From Anaerolineae bacterium (GTDB taxonomy: Bacteria; Chloroflexota; Anaerolineae; Anaerolineales; Villigracilaceae): a DNA stretch of 20,262 bases. Within the stretch, counting starts at the first letter, position 1. Each line of letters starts with the position of its first letter. A program made the position numbers and the translations under genes. Below, one piece after another: positions 8,920-16,072 of this stretch. The DNA lies in NCBI GenBank assembly GCA_017303735.1, contig JAFLCF010000069.1, forward strand, positions 1-20,262, given 5' to 3'. The notes beneath the pieces are model-generated. The model was not told where the DNA came from, made no database searches, and saw only the letters and a program-made list of their open reading frames with translations.

Positions 8920-9986
8920 GTTTTTCCATCCATTCCAACATTCGTGACTACGAGGTTTCGTTTGAAGAAAGTGAAGCCTTTATCGATATATTCAAGAAAA
9001 TTGAGCAAGCTTGCTTTGTGGTGGATGAAAACGTCTGGAGATTGTATTCATCTACTATGTTGCAATCAATTGCACCTAATGAAGTGATTGTTCTGCCTGT
9101 TTCAGAAGAAGGAAAGAGTCTCGTTACTGTTCAAAGGCTGTATGATCGCTTGGTAGAGTTTTCTGCCAAACGTAATTTGACCATGATTTCCATTGGCGGT
9201 GGGATTTTACAGGATGTTAGTGGGTTCGCGGCTTCTACTCTTTACCGTGGCATTCCCTGGATTTTTGTTCCTACGACGTTGCTCGCACAAGCCGATAGCT
9301 GTATTGGTAGTAAAACGTCGCTCAATTATGGGAATTACAAGAATCTGCTTGGTACGTTTTATCCTCCCAATCACATTTATATTCATGTGCCCTTTTTGAA
9401 GACTTTGCAGGATGTGGATTTTTTTAGTGGTTTTGGTGAAGTGATCAAACTACACTTGATGGGCGGGCGTGAAAAGTTTAATACGCTTCTTGAACTTTGC
9501 CCTGGCATTCTTCTGCGTGAGCCACAAGCCCTGTTTCAATCTGTCCGTCAGTCTCTGGCTGTAAAGCTAAATTATATGGAAGGTGACGAATTCGATTTAG
9601 GACGAAGAAACCTTTTGAATTATGGGCATGATTTCGGGCACGCACTTGAGAGTACATCGGACTTTGCTGTTCCTCATGGGCAGGCGGTCATTTTTGGAAT
9701 GCTTGCTTCTAATATTGTGGCAAGACAGCGCGGATTGTTGAGCGAAAAAATGGAGAAAGAGATTTCTGAAAAAATTCTCATGCCTAACCTTTTGATTAAG
9801 CCCCAAGCTCATGCTCTTGATACTGCTGCCTTGGTCGGCGCGATGAAAAAGGATAAAAAGCGCATTGGTGATAAGCTGGCGTTAATTATGATGGATGACG
9901 ATTTTGTTTTTTTACGAGTAAACGACCTTGCCGAAGATGAAGTCTCGTTTGCATTGAAGGAAGTTGGTGAAAGGTTAAGGGATTGA
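8910..9986 (+). CDS. 3-dehydroquinate-synthase-like sugar-phosphate cyclase (divergent)
   Basis: A 358-residue member of the DHQS superfamily. I chose the ATG at 8910 (Shine-Dalgarno GGATGGAGG at 8895-8903, overlap of 10 nt with the SDR) over an in-frame ATG at 8850 that lies deep in the SDR gene. Metal ligands are conserved: Glu177 (GEVIK), His240 and His256. So are the NAD motif GGGILQD (96-102), PTTLLAQADS, Lys135, KN (144-145), Arg233, Asn237, His244 and DKK (315-317). Differences from housekeeping AroB include GSKT for GGKT and GHDFGHALE for GHTFGHAIE. The position among sugar genes suggests a dedicated cyclase making a carbocyclic or modified sugar, as the related valiolone and deoxy-inosose synthases do. 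It could still be a working DHQS: the active-site set is nearly complete. Confidence 0.82.
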   Translation: MSLSFSIHSNIRDYEVSFEESEAFIDIFKKIEQACFVVDENVWRLYSSTMLQSIAPNEVIVLPVSEEGKSLVTVQRLYDRLVEFSAKRNLTMISIGGGILQDVSGFAASTLYRGIPWIFVPTTLLAQADSCIGSKTSLNYGNYKNLLGTFYPPNHIYIHVPFLKTLQDVDFFSGFGEVIKLHLMGGREKFNTLLELCPGILLREPQALFQSVRQSLAVKLNYMEGDEFDLGRRNLLNYGHDFGHALESTSDFAVPHGQAVIFGMLASNIVARQRGLLSEKMEKEISEKILMPNLLIKPQAHALDTAALVGAMKKDKKRIGDKLALIMMDDDFVFLRVNDLAEDEVSFALKEVGERLRD

Positions 9987-9987
9987 A

Positions 9988-10914
9988 ATGAAAATGATCA
10001 GTGTAGTCACACCCTGCTTCAATGAGGAAGAGAATGTAGACGAGCTTTACGAGCGTATCAAGAGTGTCATGCTAGGCTTGGATTATCAATATGAACACAT
10101 ATTTATTGATAACGCCTCGAATGATGGCACTCAGCAAAAACTTCGTGCGTTCGTCGCGCAGGACAAGCGTGTTAAAGTGATTTTCAACACACGTAACTTT
10201 GGACATATCCGCTCGCCGTTTTACGGGCTATTGCAGGGAAGTGGCGATGCGGTCATTATTATGGCGTCCGATTTACAAGACCCCCCTGAAAGAATTCCAG
10301 ACTTTATCCGCCAATGGGAGGCGGGATTTAAAACTGTCATTGGCGTAAAGACCACAAGTCATGAAGCTGGTTTTTTTTATTTTTTGCGTACCATGTATTA
10401 TCGCGTTTTGCGTTCCTTGTCTGATGTGGAGCTTATTGAACACTACACAGGATTTGGATTGTACGACAAAAATGTAATCGAAATTTTGAAGGGTATTGGG
10501 GACCCCTATCCCTATTTCCGCGGGCTGATTGCAGATATTGGCTTCCCAATTGCGCGCATTGAATTTGAGCAGCCACGTCGCAAGCGAGGCATTACTAAAA
10601 ATAATTTTTACACCCTTTACGACCTTGCCATGCTCGGGTTCACAAATTACACAAAGATTCCCTTGCGCCTGGCAGCCATGTTCGGGTTTATGGCTTCGTT
10701 CATCAGTTTCATGATCGGTCTTGTGTATCTGATCTATAAATTGATCTTCTGGTTCCAATTCTCGCTTGGTTCTGCACCACTTGTGATCGGGCTTTTCTTC
10801 CTCGGCTCGGTGCAGTTGATGTTCCTCGGTATCGTCGGCGAATACATTGGCGCGATCCATACTCAGGTCATGCATCGACCGCTGGTGATCGAGAAGGAGC
10901 GACTCAATTTTTAG
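9988..10914 (+). CDS. Membrane-anchored family 2 glycosyltransferase (GtrB/ArnC-like)
   Basis: A 308-residue GT2 enzyme with an N-terminal GT-A domain (TPCFNEEENVDEL at 8-20, SDLQDPPERIP at 94-104) and two C-terminal membrane helices (about 228-255 and 263-288, ending GEYIGAIHTQ). This architecture is that of enzymes that move a sugar from a nucleotide donor to undecaprenyl phosphate at the cytoplasmic face (GtrB, ArnC, DPM types). The residue two before Asp95 is Ala rather than Asp, so the usual D-x-D is reduced to A-S-D. It begins 2 nt after the DHQS-like stop with AAGG about 7 nt upstream. Its 3' end appears to overlap the start of the flippase-like gene, fitting a role in supplying a lipid-linked sugar that the neighbour could flip. 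Confidence 0.88.
   Translation: MKMISVVTPCFNEEENVDELYERIKSVMLGLDYQYEHIFIDNASNDGTQQKLRAFVAQDKRVKVIFNTRNFGHIRSPFYGLLQGSGDAVIIMASDLQDPPERIPDFIRQWEAGFKTVIGVKTTSHEAGFFYFLRTMYYRVLRSLSDVELIEHYTGFGLYDKNVIEILKGIGDPYPYFRGLIADIGFPIARIEFEQPRRKRGITKNNFYTLYDLAMLGFTNYTKIPLRLAAMFGFMASFISFMIGLVYLIYKLIFWFQFSLGSAPLVIGLFFLGSVQLMFLGIVGEYIGAIHTQVMHRPLVIEKERLNF
10893..10909 (+). promoter_or_regulatory. Shine-Dalgarno and probable ATT start codon of the flippase-like gene
   Basis: GAAGGAG at 10893-10899 lies 7 nt before an ATT at 10907-10909 that is in frame with the flippase-like protein. The frame has a TGA at 10886-10888 and no ATG, GTG or TTG before the TTG at 10997, which has no Shine-Dalgarno and would delete the first membrane helix. 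Caution: GAAGGAG is also ordinary coding sequence (Glu-Lys-Glu) of the upstream gene. Confidence 0.5.
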
Positions 10915-11929
10915 GGACTTTCTTTCCGACGCACCCGGATCGCAGAAACCGCGCAACCGCCTCCTTCTCTGGACCTCGTTCCTGCTTGCCGCCATTTTGC
11001 TTTATCTCACCCTGCGCGGACTCGACTGGGCAGCCTTCTTTGAATCGCTACGGCGGGCGAATTATTTCTATATCAGCCTCATGTTGTTTTGGAGCAGCGT
11101 TACCTATTTTCTGCGTGCCATGCGCTGGCGGGTTTTATTGAATTCTCAAAAGACACTTTCCCTTGCAGGAGTCTTTTGGGCGAATATGGCTGGCTATCTT
11201 GGCAATAATATTCTACCTGCACGGGCTGGGGAAATTATCCGTGCTGCGTATGTTGCCCGGCGTGAGAAGCTTCCCATTGTGTTCGTGCTTGCCACAGGCT
11301 TTACCGAAAGGTTGGTGGATCTTGCTGCACTGGTCGTTATCGGCGTTTTATCCGTTTTATTTGCAGTGACATTTTCAACGTCCATGCAGGAGGCGTTTAA
11401 GAGTTTTGCGATCGTTGCTGTTGTCGGTGTCGCTTTTATTTTTTTACTTCCATTCTTTCAAAGTTGGGTGCTTCGAATTTTGCACGCGATCCCGTTCTTG
11501 AAGTCATCCCTTAAGATGAAGCTGGAGGAACTCTTCCTGCATTTTGTAGATGGCGTGAAAGTCATTGCGCAACCCCGCCGTGGATTACCCTTTCTGCTTT
11601 TTACGATTCTCATTTGGCTGATGGATGGCATGGGCATGGTGATTCTTGCTTTTTCGTTAAACGAAACCCTGTCACTTGCAAAGTCATTCTTATTGATCGC
11701 TGCTTTGGGAATATCGAGCGCCTTGCCGTCTACACCGGGGTATGTAGGGGTCTACCAGTTTGTAGCTGTGACCATTCTTTCGCCTTTTGGTATTGCACGC
11801 GAATCGGCGCTGGCATTGATCTTGTTGGTTCAATTCCTTAATCTGCTGGTTGTTTCCGTTTGGGGCGGACTTGGGTTATGGCTTGCTTCCCGCATGGTGA
11901 CCACCCAAAAGGAAGACACCCATGCCTGA
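10907..11929 (+). CDS. Flippase-like / lysylphosphatidylglycerol-synthase TM-domain protein (YbhN/AglD family)
   Basis: A polytopic membrane protein of 340 residues from the proposed ATT start. It matches the LPG_synthase_TM family: LRAMRWRVLLN after helix 2, GNNILPARAGEIIRAAYV, TGFTERLVDLAAL and the C-terminal LPSTPGYVGVYQF. The N-terminus between ATT and the first conventional start (TTG at 10997) reads as a basic stretch (KPRNR) followed by a hydrophobic helix, exactly what the family has as helix 1, so the TTG start would be a truncation. There is no C-terminal lysyltransferase domain, so aminoacylation of lipids is unlikely. In glycan loci this family is suspected of handling or flipping lipid-linked sugars. 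The stop overlaps the next gene's ATG by 8 nt. A +1 frameshift fusion with the upstream GT2 is the alternative explanation for the missing start. Confidence 0.8.
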   Translation: MFRDFLSDAPGSQKPRNRLLLWTSFLLAAILLYLTLRGLDWAAFFESLRRANYFYISLMLFWSSVTYFLRAMRWRVLLNSQKTLSLAGVFWANMAGYLGNNILPARAGEIIRAAYVARREKLPIVFVLATGFTERLVDLAALVVIGVLSVLFAVTFSTSMQEAFKSFAIVAVVGVAFIFLLPFFQSWVLRILHAIPFLKSSLKMKLEELFLHFVDGVKVIAQPRRGLPFLLFTILIWLMDGMGMVILAFSLNETLSLAKSFLLIAALGISSALPSTPGYVGVYQFVAVTILSPFGIARESALALILLVQFLNLLVVSVWGGLGLWLASRMVTTQKEDTHA

Positions 11930-13961
11930 GCTCAACTATACGTTGCAGGATATTCTCTCAGCCCTGCTGGGATTTTTGATCTTCCCCTGCGTCTTGATCG
12001 CACCCGGTTACGTCACCGGCTGGCTGCTGGATCTGTTCGACTTCAGACAGCGCCGTTTTGTGGTGAGATTAGGAATTGGATTGGTCCTCTCTTTTGCGGT
12101 CAGCCCCATCGTTCTGCAATTGACCTCCAGCCTGCTTTCGTTCTCCTTCGCTTTATTCACTCTGTTTGTTTTTTTTGCTGCATTTTTATTTTTTGTTATA
12201 CGTCAAAGAGGCGAATTCCCGCCACGCGCGTTTTGGATGCTTGGGTTGGGGTGGACTCTATTCGCTATTTTTTCTCTGATCAACATTCAATGGGGTGATA
12301 GCCTCTTTTATAGCGTCACTTCATACGATCAAACTACTCGCGTTTCTGTAATCGATGCAATGACTCGTACCGGAATCCCGCCGGTCAATCCAAGTTATTA
12401 TCCGGGCGAGCCGATGCAGTTGACATTTCTATATTATTTTTGGTATGTCCTTTGCAGCATGGTCGATGTGATCGGCGGAAAGTTTGTGGATGCACGCGCC
12501 GCACTCAATGCCAGTTCCGCCTGGGTGGGGTTGGGATTGATGGCGTTGATTGCGCTCTATTTCCGTCTGCGAAATGCGACTCGTACCGAAGCCGTTTGGA
12601 AATCTGCCTGGTTGGGCATTGGCTTGCTCGTCGTCAGTGGCTTGGATGTTTTGCCAGCAACTCTCCTCATGATACGAACCGGACAGATCATCGGCTCCAT
12701 TGACGTTTGGAATACGTGGATCCAATCCTGGGTGGCATCTACACTTTGGGTTCCACATCATCTTGCAGCCTTGATCGCTGGCATGTGTGCGATTCTGCTA
12801 GCTCAATTTGCACATGGGAAGTCGCGTTCTAGGCAATTCACAATTCTTGCAATTGCAGGTTTGGCGTTTGCCTCTGCTGCTGGGCTTTCGATCTATGTCA
12901 CTTTGGTTTTTGTTGTTTTCTGGGGTGTTTGGCTGATTATCCTCATTCTACAAAGAACAGAGCGTGCGCTGGTCTTGCCCATGATTCTTTCCGGGGTACT
13001 CGCGCTTGTGCTTGGTGCTCCATTTTTTTCCGGTTTACTCCAAGGCGGCGGGGATGCGGGAGGGACGCTCCCGATCATGTTTGAGGTTCGTGCCTTTCTG
13101 CAATTGGAATCCTTCGTCGCTGACTGGTCGCCGCTGGCACGTTCCTTGATCATGCTGCTTGTATTGCCGATCAATTATCTCTTTGAGCTCGGTTTCTTTT
13201 TTATCGCGGGTATCTACTGGTTTCAAACGAGGGATAGAAAGACATTAGGATCGAATTCGTTTTATGTAGGTGAAATCATTCTCTTTTTTGCTGCTTTCTT
13301 GATCGGCTCAACCCTGCGCTCAACCCTCATCACCAGCAATGACCTCGGTTGGCGAGCTTGGCTGCCGGGGCAATTGATCCTTCTTATTTGGGGTGTAGAT
13401 GCGTGGGAACATCTGAACCTTGTTTCGACTTCAAATTCACTGCAAGCACACGAGGCGCAAAAGAATCTCAAGCTCATGCGGGTGTTTCTTATGATTGGTA
13501 TCCTAACCACGATCGCGGATGCGGCATTATTGCGTTTTGCCTGGCCCGTCATGACGGGTTCTGAAACACCTCGCCAGTATTATTCCGCCCGGCTGGCATA
13601 TGACTATTTGCGCGAGAACATCCCAGCCGATGCTATTACTCAAAATAACCCCTTGAACTCCATTGACCGTCCCAGCGGACTATACGGCACGCATCAAATG
13701 GTCATCTCAGATCGTACAGCATATGGCGTCTCAATGAGTGAATTCGATGGGTGGACGGAAAAAATCGCGCCGCTGTTCACTTCCGAAGACATTGATAACT
13801 GGCAAAGGCTCGACCGCGCCTGTGCTGCGTATTCGATAGATGTTTTGATCTTTGCGGATACAGACCCGGTATGGAATAGACTGCCAGTTTTGAAAGACCA
13901 GCGCGCACCTTTATATGAAAACGAACACTACGCACTATTCGCCTGCGGAGAGATTCCATGA
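11922..13961 (+). CDS. Large polytopic membrane protein, GT-C-like, tandem paralogue A
   Basis: A 679-residue protein with about a dozen membrane segments and a soluble C-terminal part (from about 558). It is a clear paralogue of the next gene. N-terminal landmarks are LQDIL (8-12), APGYVTGWLLDLFDF (27-41) and a large loop with NIQWGDSLFY (121-130), then PPVNPSYYPGEP (153-164) followed by an aromatic helix (FLYYFWY). Later come VPHHLAALIAG and LGWRAWLPGQLILLIWGVD. The acidic first loop, the aromatic helix and the C-terminal extracytoplasmic domain (DRPSGLYG, ISDRTAYG) resemble GT-C glycosyltransferases, with some similarity to the DUF2298/'YYY' proteins of Chloroflexota and Archaea. I do not recognise it firmly and do not assign an activity. 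Good Shine-Dalgarno (AAAGGAAG, about 11908-11915); overlaps the upstream gene by 8 nt. Confidence 0.8.
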   Translation: MPELNYTLQDILSALLGFLIFPCVLIAPGYVTGWLLDLFDFRQRRFVVRLGIGLVLSFAVSPIVLQLTSSLLSFSFALFTLFVFFAAFLFFVIRQRGEFPPRAFWMLGLGWTLFAIFSLINIQWGDSLFYSVTSYDQTTRVSVIDAMTRTGIPPVNPSYYPGEPMQLTFLYYFWYVLCSMVDVIGGKFVDARAALNASSAWVGLGLMALIALYFRLRNATRTEAVWKSAWLGIGLLVVSGLDVLPATLLMIRTGQIIGSIDVWNTWIQSWVASTLWVPHHLAALIAGMCAILLAQFAHGKSRSRQFTILAIAGLAFASAAGLSIYVTLVFVVFWGVWLIILILQRTERALVLPMILSGVLALVLGAPFFSGLLQGGGDAGGTLPIMFEVRAFLQLESFVADWSPLARSLIMLLVLPINYLFELGFFFIAGIYWFQTRDRKTLGSNSFYVGEIILFFAAFLIGSTLRSTLITSNDLGWRAWLPGQLILLIWGVDAWEHLNLVSTSNSLQAHEAQKNLKLMRVFLMIGILTTIADAALLRFAWPVMTGSETPRQYYSARLAYDYLRENIPADAITQNNPLNSIDRPSGLYGTHQMVISDRTAYGVSMSEFDGWTEKIAPLFTSEDIDNWQRLDRACAAYSIDVLIFADTDPVWNRLPVLKDQRAPLYENEHYALFACGEIP

Positions 13962-16003
13962 CAAACATTAATTTTATGCTGCAGGATATCCTATCAACCA
14001 TTCTGGGATTTTTTCTTTTCCCACTCGTGCTGATCGTGCCGGGCTATGTCATCGGCTGGTGGCTGGACCTATTCGACTTTCGCCGTCGTTTGCTTCACTC
14101 CCGCCTTGCGCTTGCGCTTCTACTTTCATTTACGGTCAGTCCGATTCTGTTCTATCTTTCAACCAGCCTTTTTTCATATGCGGGTACATCGATCATGGTG
14201 CTCGTTTTGTTTTTGATATGTGTGGGCATGCTCTTCCACGACAAACCTGTATTTCCATCCATGCGGAACAAGGCAATGATTTGGGTAATCGCATGCGCCG
14301 GTATTTGGATTGTATTTGCGCTTTTTTCACTGGTCGACATTCAATGGGGTGAAGAACTGTATTACAGCGTAGCCGGGTTTGATCATGCCACCCGCATTTC
14401 CATTGTCGATGCCATGGCGCGGACTGGTGTTCCCCCTGTTAACCCGTCTTACTTTCCAGGTCAACCAGTTAAATTAAGTTTCCTCTACTTCTTCTGGTAC
14501 ATCCTTGGCGGATTTATAGATTTCATCGGTGGTTCGTTAGTGGATGCGCGCGGCGCTTTCTTTGCCAGCGCCATATGGTGTGGACTTGGCTTGATGGCAG
14601 CCATTTCTTTTTATCTGCGTTTGCGTTCCAAAGAGAAGCGTTTGGACGTTTGGGCTTTGGCAGTTACCGGTATTGGGTTATTAACCGTCACTGGCTTGGA
14701 TTTTTTCCCCGCCATTTTGATCATGAGCAATTTGAAGACTCCCATAGCTGATATAGAACACTGGAACGAACAAGTTTCAGCGTGGATGAGTTCCCTGTTA
14801 TGGGTTCCGCATCATATCGCCGCACTCGTGGCTGGAGTGGTTGCAGTGATGCTGGTTCTGTCACTTCGGGATCAAACTAAAAAACGCCAATTTATCTTAA
14901 TGGCAGTTGCAGGCGCGGCATTTGCCTCTGCATTCGGCTTGTCGATTTGGGTCACGTTCGTCTTCGTTCTTTTTTGGGGAATATGCTTGCTGCGGAATCT
15001 TTGGAATAAAGCAGATAGATCCTTTGTCTTTCCAATGGTGTTTGCTGGCTTTTTTGCCCTACTCCTTTCGGCGGGGTTTTTGGCGGGCATCTTTTCAGGT
15101 TTGGGAAGTGCAACGGCTTCAGGTGGCGGGCTTCCAATCATCTTCGACGTCCGCTCCTTTATCTTCGTTGATATTGTTGCCGAAGAGTCTCCGCGCATCA
15201 TTCAAACGATCCTGCGTTTGCTTTTCCTGCCGCTAAATTATTTCCTCGAATTTGGTTTTTACTTTCTTGTTCCCTTTATCTGGTTTCGCCAAAGAAGACA
15301 TGAATTGAACTCCAATCAATATCTGGTTGAGTTATTCCTTTTCTGTGCCTCCTTTTTGATTGGCACTTTTATGCGTTCCACTTTGATCGTGAACAATGAT
15401 CTTGGCTGGCGCTCGTGGTTGCCCGGTCAATTCATTTTATTGATTTGGGGTGTGGATGTGCTGGCTTCATTTAAAACGAATATGCCAACACGTACTCAGG
15501 CAAACCTGATCTTTCTTTTAATATTTGGACTGCTTTCAACCCTTCTCAACCTTGGGCTTTTACGCTTCGAGCCCATCCTTGCCGGGAGCGAATTTGGCGC
15601 TCGTAGTCTTTCTGCGCGAAAGGCATACACCACCATTCTACAAACTTTACCCACTGATATAGTGGTTCAGTACAATCCTGTCAGTTATGTTAATCGTCCA
15701 GCCGGGTTATATGGAATGCGGCAATCTGCCATTTCAGATCGCACTGCTTACGGCATTTCTACAGATATTTTTCTTGAAAGAGTTGCCGAAGTGGGTGAAA
15801 TATTTACATTGAAAGATGTTTCCAGTTGGCAGCCAGTAGACAACTTCTGTGAACAAAACTTCATTGATGTACTGGTCATCGAAGATACCGACACGCTCTG
15901 GGAATCCATTGCTATTTTGAAAACAGACCGCCAGCCGCATTATTTGGATGATACCTTCGCAGTCTTTTCATGCGGAAGCTTCGCCGCTTCGCAGCTGCCC
16001 TGA
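13958..16003 (+). CDS. Large polytopic membrane protein, GT-C-like, tandem paralogue B
   Basis: A 681-residue paralogue of the preceding protein along its whole length; in the first 42 residues 29 are identical by eye. The same landmarks occur in the same order: VPGYVIGWWLDLFDF, DIQWGEELYYSV, PPVNPSYFPGQP, VPHHIAALVAG, NNDLGWRSWLPGQ, NRPAGLYG and ISDRTAYG. The ATG overlaps the previous stop by 4 nt (ATGA), with GCGGAGAG just upstream, so the two copies are translationally coupled. Strong conservation of the loop residues between copies that have diverged elsewhere suggests both are functional, perhaps with different substrates. The C-terminus carries a few extra residues (FAASQLP) encoded by a palindromic sequence not present in copy A. 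Function is probably membrane sugar transfer; not established. Confidence 0.8.
   Translation: MTNINFMLQDILSTILGFFLFPLVLIVPGYVIGWWLDLFDFRRRLLHSRLALALLLSFTVSPILFYLSTSLFSYAGTSIMVLVLFLICVGMLFHDKPVFPSMRNKAMIWVIACAGIWIVFALFSLVDIQWGEELYYSVAGFDHATRISIVDAMARTGVPPVNPSYFPGQPVKLSFLYFFWYILGGFIDFIGGSLVDARGAFFASAIWCGLGLMAAISFYLRLRSKEKRLDVWALAVTGIGLLTVTGLDFFPAILIMSNLKTPIADIEHWNEQVSAWMSSLLWVPHHIAALVAGVVAVMLVLSLRDQTKKRQFILMAVAGAAFASAFGLSIWVTFVFVLFWGICLLRNLWNKADRSFVFPMVFAGFFALLLSAGFLAGIFSGLGSATASGGGLPIIFDVRSFIFVDIVAEESPRIIQTILRLLFLPLNYFLEFGFYFLVPFIWFRQRRHELNSNQYLVELFLFCASFLIGTFMRSTLIVNNDLGWRSWLPGQFILLIWGVDVLASFKTNMPTRTQANLIFLLIFGLLSTLLNLGLLRFEPILAGSEFGARSLSARKAYTTILQTLPTDIVVQYNPVSYVNRPAGLYGMRQSAISDRTAYGISTDIFLERVAEVGEIFTLKDVSSWQPVDNFCEQNFIDVLVIEDTDTLWESIAILKTDRQPHYLDDTFAVFSCGSFAASQLP
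15971..15993. repeat. Small palindrome at the 3' end of paralogue B
   Basis: TGCGGAAGC (15971-15979) and GCTTCGCA (15986-15993) can form an 8-bp stem with one bulged G and a 6-nt loop. It encodes the last residues of the protein, where paralogue A has no counterpart. No T-run follows directly, so it is not a convincing terminator. It may be a small dispersed palindromic repeat; only a genome-wide count would tell. Confidence 0.35.
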
Positions 16004-16072
16004 GTCTTGCTTCTAACCATTTGGCTTTTCTCTCTCTGAGAATTTTTTGCTTGAGAAAGTGAAATAGTTGAC

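Noticed and set aside
10273..10995. Long antisense open frame (240 codons, - strand) opposite the GtrB-like gene
   Set aside because: It mirrors a well-supported GT2 coding sequence, has no recognisable domain, and its predicted protein is low in hydrophobic organisation; it is a shadow of the + strand gene.
16028..16048. Hairpin TTCTC/GAGAA followed by six T, after paralogue B
   Set aside because: The stem is only 5 bp with a weak, AT-containing sequence; unlikely to terminate effectively.
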